A program made the position numbers and the translations under genes. A stretch of 64,000 bases of DNA from Leptasterias polaris (lineage: Eukaryota; Echinodermata; Asteroidea; Forcipulatida; Asteriidae). Where the stretch lies: contig JAZGTN010000119.1 in NCBI GenBank assembly GCA_037783415.1, positions 2,116,001 through 2,180,000 of the forward strand, given 5' to 3'. The notes below the pieces were generated by a model. It had not been told where the DNA came from. It ran no database searches and was given only the letters and a program-made list of their open reading frames with translations. Positions 12,501 through 23,239 of the stretch are shown here, one piece after another. Numbering within the stretch: the stretch's first letter is position 1; each line of letters begins with the position of its first letter.

Positions 12501-12614
12501 GTACACGACTAGTACTCCTAGAACTATGAGGTTCGATCCGCTATCGTCTCCAGTGGTAGTGGAGACGATAGCGGATCGAACCTCATAGTTCTAGGAGTAC
12601 ACGACTAGTAGTAA
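12501..12614. repeat. Perfect 41-bp hairpin flanked by 14-bp direct repeats
   Basis: Arms 12512-12552 and 12560-12600 are exact reverse complements with a 7-base loop (GTGGTAG). A direct repeat GTACACGACTAGTA occurs on both sides, at 12501-12514 and from 12597. It could be a young inverted duplication made by template switching, a foldback insertion, or a hairpin RNA precursor. Confidence 0.8.
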
Positions 12615-12619
12615 TCACT

Positions 12620-12935
12620 CTTAAAATTAATGGCATAAAAGCTCATTGGTTGGAAGCCTACAGCAGCTTTCGATAGTATAAAGCATTTTGAGAAACATTT
12701 CACTTCGAACAAATGTGGTTATGTAAAAAATATATCAGTTGTGCTCAAAAATGTGAATCTGAGAAGCGTTTCTGTCAGAAACATTTCTCAGATTGTGTAT
12801 TCCTATTAGGGATTATTCTTCCTGCGTGGACATATTCGCTCTGGTTTTTCGACGATATCTCAAAAACGCGACCACCTTTTGAAATGAAATTTTCACAATC
12901 ACAGGTTAGTTCTACCTCAATGTTAAAATAAACAG
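12620..12935 (+). repeat. Dispersed ~310-bp repeat R1, copy 1
   Basis: Landmarks include TAGTATAAAGCATTTTGAGAA, TCAGAAACATTTCTCAG, a TGTGTATTCCTAT block and GCGACCACCTTTTGAAAT. The same landmarks recur in the same order at 15560-15872 (direct) and about 30945-31260 (inverted). It has no coding content and its class is unknown. Confidence 0.7.
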
Positions 12936-12964
12936 TAACCAGGGCTAAATCAGCCAAGCACAAA

Positions 12965-13500
12965 CCAATTTATTATTATTATTATTATTATTATTTATTC
13001 GACCAAAACAACGCAAAATGTACAATAATAAACAAACGAACAAAATAATAAACGTGATAAAAGGAGCAAGAAAGCAAACATAATATAAAAAAAATAATAC
13101 AAAATGAACAGAAAAACACAGAATCTAAACATCTTAAAAGGGCGAATACAATAATAAACACAAACAAACTATGGACGAACGAAATGAACAACAAGAAAAA
13201 CTGCAACAGCTATGTGGGTCAGGGGCAGCAAAAGTTAAATAAATTACTATTACCCGCAGGTATGCAGCCCCGCACATAACAAAAGACCGTGACAGGATGC
13301 GATTATACAAAGCACACAATTACATACAAAGAACAATACACAGGCCAGAACGCATGACCAACAGGCAAAGAAGCACTGTAATGAAAATCAACTACTTTTT
13401 GCTTACCAGACAACATCTGTATTAATTTTGTCTCATCTGGAGAAATTTGTTTATATTCTGCTTTCGAGTACGTGTTAACGAAAAAATACAAATTTATTCA
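12965..13500 (-). repeat. Retroelement 3' tail with (TAA)n, minus strand; rest without gene
   Basis: Read on the minus strand, a low-complexity A/T-rich segment ends in GGTCGAATAAATAATAATAAT, the look of a non-LTR retrotransposon or SINE 3' end with a trinucleotide tail. The small frames here are biased to F, L and S and are not credible genes. I see nothing further up to the minisatellite at 13802. Confidence 0.4.
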
Positions 13501-13801
13501 GGCTTTCTGGCCGAAATGAAAGAGAAACGTTTACACAAAGTATTGATTAATTGAATTCTGCCTAGGTGCAGAATTCAATAAACTGTTTGCTGAGCTACTT
13601 GCGAATTGAGTGCAGTGCACCATGTGCTATGGCAACTCAAATACACCAATCATTGGAAACATGTGGTGGTTGCGTGAACAAACAATACCGTTCTTCTCCA
13701 TCTGTGGTTTGCATACATTGACTTTTTGGAACTATATGTTGTCAGAGTCGCAGGGTTGGCAGTTATTAGAACAAACTTCATCAGTTTCAAAATGGTAACC
13801 T

Positions 13802-15048
13802 TTCTCTGGTAGGCACAATATGTAAATCACAATCTGGTAAGCACAATACTGGTTAGCACAATCTGGTAAGCGCACTCTGGTAAGTCACAGTCTGATAAGC
13901 GCCGTCTTGCAAGCACAATCTGGTAAGCACAGTTTGGTAAGCACAGTCTGGTAAGCACAGTCTGGTAAACACAGTCTGATAAACATAGTCTGGTAAACAC
14001 AGTCTGGTAAACACAGTCTGTGAACCACAATCTGGTAAGCACAGTCTGGTAAGCACAGTTTGGTAAGCACAGTCTGGTAAGCACAGTCTGGTAAGCACAG
14101 TTTGGTAAGCACAGTCTGGTAAGCACAGTCTGGTAAGCACAGTCTGGTAAGCACAGTCTGGTAAGCACAGTCTGGTAAGCACAGTCTGGTAAGCACAGTC
14201 TGGTAAGCACAGTCTGGTAAGCACAGTCTGGTAAGCACAGTCTGGTAAGCACAGTCTGGTAAGCACAGTCTGGTAAGCACAGTCTGGTAAGCACAGTCTG
14301 GTAAGCACAGTCTGGTAAGCACAGTCTGGTAAGCACAGTCTGATAAGCGCCGTCTTGCAAGCACAATCTGGTAAGCACAGTTTGGTAAGCACAGTCTGGT
14401 AAGCACAGTCTGGTAAACACAGTCTGATAAACATAGTCTGGTAAACACAGTCTGGTAAACACAGTCTGTGAACCACAATCTGGTAAGCACAGTCTGGTAA
14501 GCACAGTTTGGTAAGCACAGTCTGGTAAGCACAGTCTGGTAAGCACAGTCTGGTAAGCACAGTTTGGTAAGCACAGTCTGGTAAGCACAGTCTGGTAAGC
14601 ACAGTCTGGTAAGCACAGTCTGGTAAGCACAGTCTGGTAAGCACAGTCTGTTAAGCACAGTCTGTTAAGCACAGTCTGGTAAGCACAGTCTGTTAAGCAC
14701 AGTGTGGTAAGCACAGTGTGGTAAGCACAGTGTGGTAAGCACAGTGTGGTAAGCACAGTCTGGTAAGCACAGTCTGGTAAGCACAGTCTGGTAAGCACAG
14801 TCTGGTAAGCACAGTCTGGTAAGCACAGTCTGGTAAGCACAGTCTGTTAAGCACAGTCTGGTAAGCACAGTCTGGTAAGCACAGTCTGGTAAGCACAGTC
14901 TGGTAAGCACAGTCTGGTAAGCACAGTCTGGTAAGCACAGTCTGGTAAGCACAGTCTGGTAAGCACAGTCTGGTAAGCACAGTCTGGTAAGCACAGTCTG
15001 GTAAGCACAGTCTGGTAAGCACAGTCTGGTAAGCACAGTCTGGTAAGC
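13802..15048 (+). repeat. 14-bp minisatellite, unit AGTCTGGTAAGCAC
   Basis: There are roughly 89 head-to-tail 14-bp units with a few variants (TTTGG, GTGTGG, CTGTTAAG, GATAAAC). A block of variant units starting TCTGATAAGCGCCGTCTTGC at 13891 recurs at 14339, exactly 448 bases (32 units) later, so a higher-order duplication is visible. Every standard unit holds CTG|GTAAGC, a good 5' splice-site consensus on the plus strand, and CACAG, an acceptor-like end. All three minus-strand frames are open (up to 337 codons) only because the 14-bp unit lacks stops; the LCLPDCAYQTVLTR repeats are not a gene. Confidence 0.97.
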
Positions 15049-15559
15049 ATATCGTTCGATGCTTTGCTATTTTTTGTGCTACATGTATATAGATGGCTTG
15101 TTGTCATTTGTCTATGTTGGTTCATGAATGGCATGTGTCCATGAGGATTTAACACCTTTAAAGCCTATATGCATAATTTATCTTTTGTTTTCGTTCTAAA
15201 GGGCCTATTGACTTTCAGTCTAAAAAGTTTTGCGTCATGGACATTTTCGTTTTCCATCCAGTAGACTGTGACATTATGTTGATATGGACCATACATGGTC
15301 CCATAATGAGAACAGGTGTCTTGTATTTGTAATGTGCAGGCCTATTGCGCATCATAGCACTGAAGGTTTAGGCTTTCATTCAGTCTCATTAACTTACTCT
15401 AGTTGCTAATTGACCACAGCTGTCGCAGTATTGTACATGTAGGTTTTAGAAATATCACTCCGTTCCAACTCATCAGTTGCTGGTGAGACTCGAAACTTGA
15501 TAGGATGGTAGATGCAAGATCTCGCTTTAACAGTCTTTAAGGGTCTGTATGCGTTTGGT
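15049..15559. other. Intergenic stretch without recognisable feature
   Basis: I see no gene, tandem repeat or terminal repeat in this A/T-rich stretch between the minisatellite and the second R1 repeat. Confidence 0.4.
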
Positions 15560-15872
15560 AATGACTTTGAAAATTAAATGGCAATAAAAACTTACGTGGT
15601 AAGAAGTGCAGCAGCTTTGGATAGTATAAAGCATTTGAGAAAAATTTCACTTCGAAGTAATGTGGTTATGGAAAAAGATATCAGTTTTTATGCCTCAAAA
15701 TTTGAATCGGAGAAGCGTTTCTGTCAGAAACGTCTCTCAGATTGTGTATTCCTATGGGGAATATTCTTCCTGTGTGGACATATTCGCTCCAGTTTTTAGC
15801 GATATATCAAAAACACGACCACCTTTCAAAGTGAAATTTTCACAGGTTAGTTTTATTGTATTAATATAGGAT
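15560..15872 (+). repeat. Dispersed repeat R1, copy 2
   Basis: Direct copy of the repeat at 12620-12935, with the same ordered landmarks (AGTATAAAGCATTTGAGAAA, TCAGATTGTGTATTCCTATG, GACCACCTTTCAAAGTGAAA). Confidence 0.7.
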
Positions 15873-16065
15873 TAAAACAATCGAACGGTTCCAAAAGCCA
15901 AAGGTATACTTTGAATTTAAGGAATTTTGTGATGTAAACTGTAATGTATACTTAGATATTTAGTGCAATGGATTACACTGTGTAAGATTTTAGCTGAACG
16001 TGCAGCCCTTTCAAAACTAGAGTGCTGTCATATTCATAGAGCTGTTTAAGGGTAGGTTCCAGTGT

Positions 16066-16230
16066 TGTAGTCGAGACCTGGAAGTCCGAGACCGAGACCA
16101 AGACCGAGACCTCGACATCCGAGACCAAGACTGAGACCAGCCCTACCGAGGGGGAGACCCGCCCTTCCGAGACTGAGACTTTTGCAGTCCGAGACAGTCT
16201 CGAGACCGAGACCAGGTTTCGAGACCTACA
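16066..16230. repeat. Degenerate GAGACC/GAGACT low-complexity tract
   Basis: A run of loosely repeated CCGAGACCGAGACC-type hexamers and dodecamers with interspersed CTACCGAG. It is simple-sequence expansion about 370 bases upstream of the SLC45-like exon. Confidence 0.7.
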
Positions 16231-16595
16231 CTCTTAGGTTCATAGACTGTTTTTGTAAAGTAATGCTGATTTATAGGCAAACGTGAAAGAAAGATAATAA
16301 AAGTCACATATATGTGAAAGTTTCTGGTAAAACCAGTGTCTGCTTGTTGAGAATCCATCCACATTGGATCTACATTGTAAAGTGGAGGGAATTGACTACG
16401 GGAAAGTTGAAGTTGTTTTTAGATCGTTCACCAACTTTTCAGACTATTTCCATGTGCTCCTGGGAAAGTGGAAGCATTTCTGAGGGAGAAATTTTCTCAG
16501 ATTTGTTGTTGTTGTCAGCATCCAGTTCATATTTGGAAGGAGTTTTGATGGTGTATTTTTTGATGTGTCTTGGTATGATATGTTCCTCTTCACAG

Positions 16596-16708
16596 ATACG
16601 GACTGGGAGCTGAGCGCTGTCCCCACCTGCAATCTTGTGACCCTACCGACTTCAACTCCGAGACCCACCACCTTGAGCCTCGCCGGACGTCATCTCCCCA
16701 ACCGAATC
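16596..16708 (+). other. 5' UTR part of first coding exon of the SLC45-like gene
   Basis: TTCCTCTTCACAG at 16583-16595 is a strong acceptor. The 113 bases from there to the ATG stay open in frame but contain no in-frame ATG, so they are read as 5' UTR unless translation starts in an unseen upstream exon. Confidence 0.5.
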
Positions 16709-19700
16709 ATGGAGGGAGCCACGGGAGGCCACTTCACCTACACTTACCTTATTATAGTGAATTTATTCACGTGCGGGGTGGAGCTGTGCATCTCTGCCGC
16801 GTTCAGTTACCTCCCGCCCATGCTCCTTGAGACGGGCTTTTCTGAAACCTGGATGAGTATCATCATGGCAACAGGTCCTCTGTTGGCACTCTTTGTTCTT
16901 CCTTGCCTCGGGACAATGAGCGACCAGTGCACCAGCCGTTACGGTCGGAGGAAACCCATTATTTTCCTCGTCATCCTCTGTATCGTCATGTCGCTGATAC
17001 TGCTTCCAAACGGAATACTCCTGGGAGAGAGGTTAAACACCTTGATCCCGGGGAAGCATCTCGGTCTCGCGATTGTCGCTTTCTCCGTCATCCTTCTTGA
17101 TTTTGGCTCCCAGATTGCCTTGATGCCAATCGAATCCATTTTGTCGGATCAAAGCAAGAACGAGGATCAGCTGAACCAAGCGTACTCAGTCTTCAACTTC
17201 ATGCTCAGTCTAGGATCTTGCTTTGGATATTTTGTGCTATGTATGGATTGGAACAAGACGTACTTGAGTCAGGTCCTGGGCGGGCAGGAGCACATGCTTT
17301 TCGCAATCTTACTAATCTTGTTTCTCATTACATCCATACCTTCCCTCATCATGGCTAAGGATAAGCCACTCAGCATTCAGGAAGTCCAGATAACTGACCA
17401 ACCACAGGAGGTCCATCCCAACCTCAAACAGAATGGGATATTAGCCACTTCTCCTGCCTTTAACATTATCCCCCAGAACAACTCACTGCTGAACGAAGAG
17501 ATGCCTCCGAAACTTTTACCCAATCCACCTTCCTCAATCCACGTACATGTAAGCATGCCCGCCGTGAGAACAATTGGACACCCCAATCTTCCAACTCAAA
17601 TTGTCTATCAAATTATTAATATACCAATAACGTTCGTCTGTAGTTTATTTTATTACCTCTTGCCAAAATCATACAGACTCTATCTCTCGGACACCATACT
17701 GAGCGTCAGGACTATGCCATCAGTTTTGCGTAAACTCTGCTTGGTGAACTTGTTAACTTGCATGGCCGTCATGGGGTTCAAAATGTACTTCACTGATTAT
17801 GTTGGGGAAGCGTTGTACCACGGTAACCCGGACTCCCCTGTGAACTCGGCACCGAGAGTCTTATATGAAGACGGTGAGTAGCACCCTCGTTCCCAGTGTT
17901 GTACGATCTCGCCGCGCCATGTTTTTTTCTTTCCCAGAATGCCTCGCTCGGTCGTAACCTCTGGAAGTGTTACTTTGAAATATCCAAATATATGGGATAT
18001 TTTAATTAGCTCTGTGGTTGATCCATTCTGTGTTAGAGACTACGCAGAGCGCGCTGTCAAAAGACGCATCAAGTCATAGAGCAACTGGCCCCCCTGTCAT
18101 TCTTTTTTGATCTTGGGGTACATTTAACTGCATGCAGTTTAGGGTGAACATAAAGAAAAACATGATTCATTTGAAATGTATTGCGTCGAAATACGTGCAT
18201 TTTGACACGCGCGTACTAAGCGCCTGACAAGTGCCTACAAGCGATTGAATGCTTTTAACAAGCGTGCACGCAGAGCAGTCACTTTTGGTATAAAGCCAAT
18301 CAACGTTGATTTTTAGTGCTTCCCTTCCAGGGGTTAGAGATGTACGTGGAGTTAGCGCGCGATACGGCGCGCTGCCCATGGTAGCGAGGCTGGGTGAGTA
18401 GCCAGTGCACAAGATTAAATATCCAAAGGCTTCCTAAAGGTACAGTCATAGATTGGTTTTTTGTCAACTTAATGCCTATTTATGGGAAAAATTATTAAGA
18501 AAGATACAGTAAAAGTCACTTACAATTATCTACTTGCTGAGGAAACAGGGAAAAAAAGGCACGGTATTTTCACCAAAATGTTGATCACATTTAACGAGGT
18601 GACAGTGGGGGCTGATTGTAAAAATGCATGCCAGTACCAATGGTTTAGAAAATCATTTCCCTGTGAAATACACATAAAGCTACTGTCATACATGTCATAC
18701 TGAGTGAATTCGTTTCCCCCCCGCAGGAATAAAAGTGGCAGACGTTACTCCTGCATTTTTCTTCAGCCATCACTGTAGTACTGTCTTTCCTAATTTCATG
18801 AAATGTATTGTTTATCCCCCAGGAATAAGAATGGCGAGTGTTGGACTTCTCTTCCAGAGCATCACATCCGCGATGTTTTCCTTCGTACTGAACCACCTGA
18901 TCATCTCGTACGGTCCAATAGCGACATATTTCTTCGGCATGGTGACGTTTACGCTGATGACGAGCCTGATGCTGGTCGTCCAGGACATCTCTATGACGAT
19001 GCTTCTCGTTGCCTTCACGGGGTTTGCAAGCGCCACAACGAATTCGCTGCCGTTCACACTGTTGTCGTCTTATCACCAGAAAAAAGAGGTTGGTGCGAAA
19101 GGGTTCATTCAGACCACTCAAAAAAAAGCATACATACATGTTAGTGAGAATTATAAAATTCATTTATCGATGCCTACAATAATAATTGTGTGCAGTTCTT
19201 ATATACCACTTTTATCACATCCGAAGGTGTCTCAAAGCATTCAGTATTTTTATTCTGCAAGGTTTGCAGAGCTATGTTTGAAATATAAGACCCATTCAAC
19301 GTTACTGTTTTGTAAATCGCCCGTATTTGTAAACCAGCGTCCCATCTTAGTAGTGGTCCACTGGCCAAATGCGAGGTAAAAACACCTGAGGGCCAGTCAA
19401 AATTGTGTCCTGGTGGTTGGTCTGGCTAGTTCATTGTTGAAAAGCACACCTATAGTCAACATGAAATAATAATAATAGTGGCTTCTTATATAGCGCTCAT
19501 ATCCGTCACTCAGTGACGCTCAAGGCGCTTCAACAGTCAGTATTTTTCCTGCAAGGTATATATGTGGAGCTACTTTTTGAATTTTGAGGCCTATTTCTTT
19601 ACATAGCACCATGTAATGGTTTACAAGGTGCTGTGGCGCAAAATGCAGCCAATCAAACCAGGAACACCGGGGCGAACCCCTTCTCTTTTCGATAAGTGCA

Positions 19701-20276
19701 CTGGGTTCTTTACGTGCATTACACAACACACGGGACCAACGGCTTTACGTCCCATCCGAAGGACGAAGCAATAATGGTTAAGTGTCTTGCTTAAATAAGG
19801 ACACAAGTGTCACGACCGGGACTCGAACCCACACTCTGCTGAACAGAAACACCAGAGCTTGAGTCCGGTGCTCTTATCCGCTCGGCCACGACACTAACCA
19901 GGTGGTGCACCATATGGTGCACCAGGTAGATGACAGGCTAACTGGTACTGCTGACTACCGGTAATCACTGAGAAAGTTAAGGACAAACACTGTCGTGACA
20001 AGGACTAATTTTTTCAAATTCGTAGAGTTGATTTTTCTTTCCCTTTATCTATTTTTTCAGATGTACTACACCGACGTTGAGCTACAGGACTACCGGCTGC
20101 ACGGCATCGGATCCAACATAGCACTTCTTGACAGTGCATACGTCCTCTCTGAAGTACTGTCTTCATTTCTGTTTGGCATGGCAGTGGAACTCACCGGCAC
20201 GACGTCATCGTACATCTTCTGTTCATGTTTGTGCGGCGTGTTCAGCTGTTACTTTATCCTGCAACTGAAGAGTTAA
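16709..20276 (+). CDS. SLC45-family proton-coupled sugar transporter, 3 coding exons
   Basis: Coding exons are 16709-17873, 18823-19088 and 20061-20276, giving 548 aa, close to the ~550 aa of SLC45A3 (prostein). Donor ACG|GTGAGT (phase 1) joins acceptor CCCCCAG|GA to make a Gly codon; donor GAG|GTTGGT joins TTTTTTCAG|ATG in phase 0. Residues 11-38, 48-69, 83-105, 116-140, 158-180 and 195-214 form six hydrophobic spans, followed by a polar loop and further spans, fitting a 12-helix MFS fold. Family signatures seen are SD...RYGRRKP (residues 71-83), FTDYVGE (361-367), GIRMASVGL at the exon 1/2 junction and a GIGSNIALLDS block in exon 3. SLC45 members move sugars or melanosome-related solutes with protons across membranes; the substrate here is unknown. 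The ATG was chosen as the first in-frame one after an acceptor (TTCACAG at 16589-16595), so a 5' UTR exon probably lies upstream. SLC45A3-like is the closest by size; A1, A2 and A4 types have longer loops. Confidence 0.88.
18721..18822 (+). promoter_or_regulatory. Alternative in-frame 3' splice site, 96 bases upstream of exon 2
   Basis: Two acceptors precede exon 2: CCCCCCCGCAG|GAATAAAA (exon start 18727) and TATCCCCCAG|GAATAAGA (exon start 18823). Both would complete the same Gly codon, and the 96 bases between them are open in frame, so use of the first adds 32 residues. The downstream site gives the family-like junction and is taken as canonical. Confidence 0.55.
19466..19894 (-). mobile_element. 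tRNA-derived SINE in intron 2-3 of the SLC45-like gene
   Basis: On the minus strand it begins with a class II tRNA-like head (19894-19811): GTGTCGTGGCCGAGCGGAT (A box), a CTCAAGC anticodon-like loop as in tRNA-Leu(CAA), a long variable arm, and GGGTTCGAGTCCCG (B box). A body follows with CTTCGGATGGGACGTAAAG, and the element ends at an (ATT)n-type tail near 19466. It is antisense to the host gene. Confidence 0.75.
19898..19927. mobile_element. 18-bp micro-palindrome flanked by CCAGGT
   Basis: CCAGGT (19898-19903), GGTGCACCATATGGTGCA, CCAGGT (19922-19927). The centre is a perfect palindrome extending into the flanks. It sits right at the 5' border of the SINE. Confidence 0.45.
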
Positions 20277-20340
20277 ATATTTACCAAGAAGGGACTTGTC
20301 ACACGAAGCAACTTTAACAGGAAAGTTGGAGGCAACTAAC

Positions 20341-20464
20341 CGGGCTCAATTTCATGGCACTGCTTAGTGCGGATTTCCGCGCTTACGGCACATAGAACCA
20401 CGCACTTAAAAGGGCCGCATAAGCGCAGAATTCTGTGGTAAGCAAGGCCGTGAAGTTGGGCCCT
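20341..20464. mobile_element. hAT-like MITE (GGGCCCAATTTCA ends), short variant
   Basis: It starts CGGGCTCAATTTCATGGCAC and ends GTGAAGTTGGGCCCTG, inverted versions of the terminal motif shared by the copies near 23.7, 48.5, 49.9, 54.1, 55.7, 59.5 and 59.8 kb. It lies just after the SLC45-like stop codon, so probably in the 3' UTR. Confidence 0.5.
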
Positions 20465-20749
20465 GCACTGCATAACAAAAATATACATTTTGTTAGCCAA
20501 CATATTGAATTTGAAATATTTTATTTAATTTTCAAATTTCCTCAAACTGCTTACCTGTCATGTCTGAATATTGCCTCGGGTGTCGTATCCCTAAAGATAC
20601 ATTAGTAATTACACACTGCCGATTCATCAACAAGTTTAATTTGCATGTTGACCATATGCAAATATAACTTGTCGCCCCTTCATGCTTATTTGGTGCATTA
20701 AATTCTTTCCATACTAGTTTGCATAATAACCTTGATGCAAATTAACCAA

Positions 20750-21243
20750 CTCAATGTCATCCACTGTAGGTTTTAAAATAAAGATAAACTATGGTGGACT
20801 CATGTAGTATGATATCATGTGAATGAATCCACACAGCACACAGTCAACCCTCCTACTGTCTGACCATTCAATATCATCCACTGTGATTTTGGATGATATA
20901 TAATCTATGCCAGCATGCAATATGATATCATGTGAATGAATCCACACAGCACACAGTCAACCCTCCTACTGTCTGACCATTCAATATCATTCACTGTGAT
21001 TTTGGATGATATGTAATCTATGCCAGCATGCAATATGATATCATGTGAATGAATCCACACAGCACACAGTCAACCCTCCTACTGTCTGACCATTCAATAT
21101 CATCCACTGTGGTTTTGAATGATATATAAATCATGCCAGTGTGCAGTTTGATATCATGTGGTGAACAGTCAACCCTCCTACTGTCTGACCATTCAATATC
21201 ATCCACTGTGGTTTTGAATGATATATAAACTATGCCAGCCTGC
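20750..21243. repeat. 113-bp tandem repeat, about 4.5 copies
   Basis: The core CAGTCAACCCTCCTACTGTC recurs at 20841, 20954, 21067 and 21166 (spacings 113, 113, 99). Units also contain ATGATATCATGTGAATGAAT and CAATATCATCCACTGTG. A degenerate unit precedes them. Confidence 0.9.
20777..20782 (+). terminator. Candidate polyadenylation signal AATAAA
   Basis: AATAAA lies 501 bases after the SLC45-like stop codon, the first clear canonical hexamer noticed downstream. No cleavage-site evidence is available. Confidence 0.3.
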
Positions 21244-21249
21244 AGTAAG

Positions 21250-22940
21250 GCGCTGAGGTGAATTCACTTCACAGTCACAGGGCTTTACAAAAAGCACCCA
21301 TGGTAATCTTATACAAAAAGACGCCTGCAAACATGATAACCCGGTACTTCCACACACAAAAAGGTCTTAAAAAGTCATCCAAATATTTCAAAATACCTTC
21401 CTATTGATCCAATTCACCTGACATCATAATCACAGTAAAACTTGGTTGTATTGTTTTGGGAGTTGACGTCTCTGTGTGTTACACAATGTAGCGTGCATTC
21501 TCGGCAATGCAGTCCTTGCAGCATTTCCATACTCAGTGTAATTCTTTAAGTGCAATTTGTCTCCCAAAATGGCGGGTGTATCAACCAGTAGCAGCGTGTG
21601 ACGCTGGTACAAGGGGTCAGTAAAAACTATAGATCTTCTACAAAAGTTATTGTAAAACATTTACTCTTAATATTTATTGGAAAAAAAACATGGTGCATTA
21701 TGAAAATGTAAAATCACAACTTGTGCAAAGTTTGGTCTGTATTTAAAGATTTTGTAGAACTCAACATGTGTTAACATATGAATTGTGATATTTTGGTTTG
21801 TGATGCGACAAGGGGCTGTGTTTTTCAGGGCTTGGTATTAGGCCAAGTAAAAAAACTAACAAGTTTCTCGTCCCCGCCTGCCTCCTTTTTGGCCGCCGCC
21901 TCCTTTTTTTACAAATCATTTGTTTTGTCATAAATTACATCAGTATACTCAAATAGCACAATATCTGTGAATAAATATACCTTGGCCAGCCATATTTAGC
22001 ATGGCGGCCATCTTGGAAAAAATGGCTAAAAATTGAAAAATAGTAAATAGTAGCGCCCTGCCTCCTCCTTTTTTTAAAAAAGTTGGGACGAGAAACTTGT
22101 TACTTTTTTTACTTGGTATTACCATTAAACCACAGGCCCTAGGCCAGTGATTATAGCATTGGGCCGGTAACTCATGACTGGACAGTTCCGGCGGTCTTGC
22201 GTTTTTATCAGTGAATTATAATGCCTCGCTATGGGGTTTTCTTTCCACATTTAAAACTGAAACCTCCTTCCTTGTCTTCTCCCCCATGTGGTTCTTGGCT
22301 TGTACGGTGATTAGGTTCGCTTTTCTGAGAGTCCCTGGTTTCACATCCAGAATAAATGAAATAAAATGACTTGCACAGTCTATTAGAATCTGTCGGTTGC
22401 ATAGAAATGGGGCAGTGACAGTGCCTTCCAACTCAGCTAATTTGAACATTTTGCTTTTATATTAAAAACTCCTTACGTAATGTATGATATTTAGAACCAA
22501 AGCAAACAAGGTACAACATATTTATTTTTTTATCTGAGCGGTACTTCATAGATATTTATGTATTTTATGCTCATCAAACCAATAATGCATTCTTTCAGGT
22601 TTTTTAGTGAGTCTCTTCGGAGCTCGTAGTTTATTTTTGATAGTATAAGTTTATAGAAATATTTGCCTGTATTTTGTAAGTATTATTAGGTTATTTACAG
22701 TATATCTACAGTAATGATTGGAGACTGAAATTAAAAAATTTTAAACATAAAATTTATCAATGAAGAGAAGTGCCCCTTAGAAAAAATTGTGCACCCCCTT
22801 GAAATTTTACTATAGTTTTGTCGATGATGCCAAATATGATTTCTGGTTGTCAATATATAAATAAATGTGCTGCAAGATTCTTGCCCAAATGTTAAAGTTA
22901 CATATAACACAAAAGTGTGATGAACTTTTATTTGCCAAAC
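21250..22940. other. Intergenic, no gene recognised
   Basis: A/T-rich sequence with a direct duplication of an AAGTAAAAAAAG / ACGAGAAACTTGT-type motif around 21845-21875 and 22085-22115 in inverted orientation, suggesting a decayed TIR element of about 270 bp. The short frames here have no recognisable content. Confidence 0.35.
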
Positions 22941-22943
22941 AAT

Positions 22944-23170
22944 AGATAGGTTGCAGTATGACGTAAATCGGCCATCTTTACGAGCAATTTGGAACACACA
23001 GTCATGCGTTACGCGTGAGAACGGCGTGCAGCACGCGCACATTTCACAAAACTCATTGCATGATTGGTTAGTGAATGACGCGGCTGCGTTAATAATTTGA
23101 GCGCTTGACGCGCCTGCATGCCAAAATGCAATTTGCCCGTAAAGATGGCGTCTACTGGGAACTATCTATA
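22944..23170 (+). mobile_element. MITE family M1 (TATAGATAG ends), copy 1
   Basis: About 225 bp with ends TAGATAGGTTGCAGTATGACG and, inverted, TATAGATAGTTCCCAGTA, bordered by TA. The internal landmarks GTAAAGATGGC and GTGAGAACGGCGTGCAGCAC recur in copies at 47.3, 49.5, 57.4 and 61.1 kb. Confidence 0.75.
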
Positions 23171-23239
23171 AAAACAATTGTGTTTGGGGTAAAGTTAACT
23201 TTTGTTAATATCAAAATAAGAAATATATTATTTATATAT

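Noticed and set aside
13802..15048. CRISPR-like regular direct repeats
   Set aside because: Units are contiguous with no unique spacers, and the window is eukaryotic with spliced genes.
13827..15155. Long minus-strand frames (up to 337 codons) encoding LCLPDCAYQTVLTR repeats
   Set aside because: All three minus frames encode the same repeat because a 14-bp unit without stops cycles through every frame; this is a minisatellite artefact.
19811..19894. tRNA-Leu gene on the minus strand
   Set aside because: The class II tRNA-like fold continues directly into a SINE body and (ATT)n tail, and related heads occur at 46.5 kb; it is the SINE promoter region.
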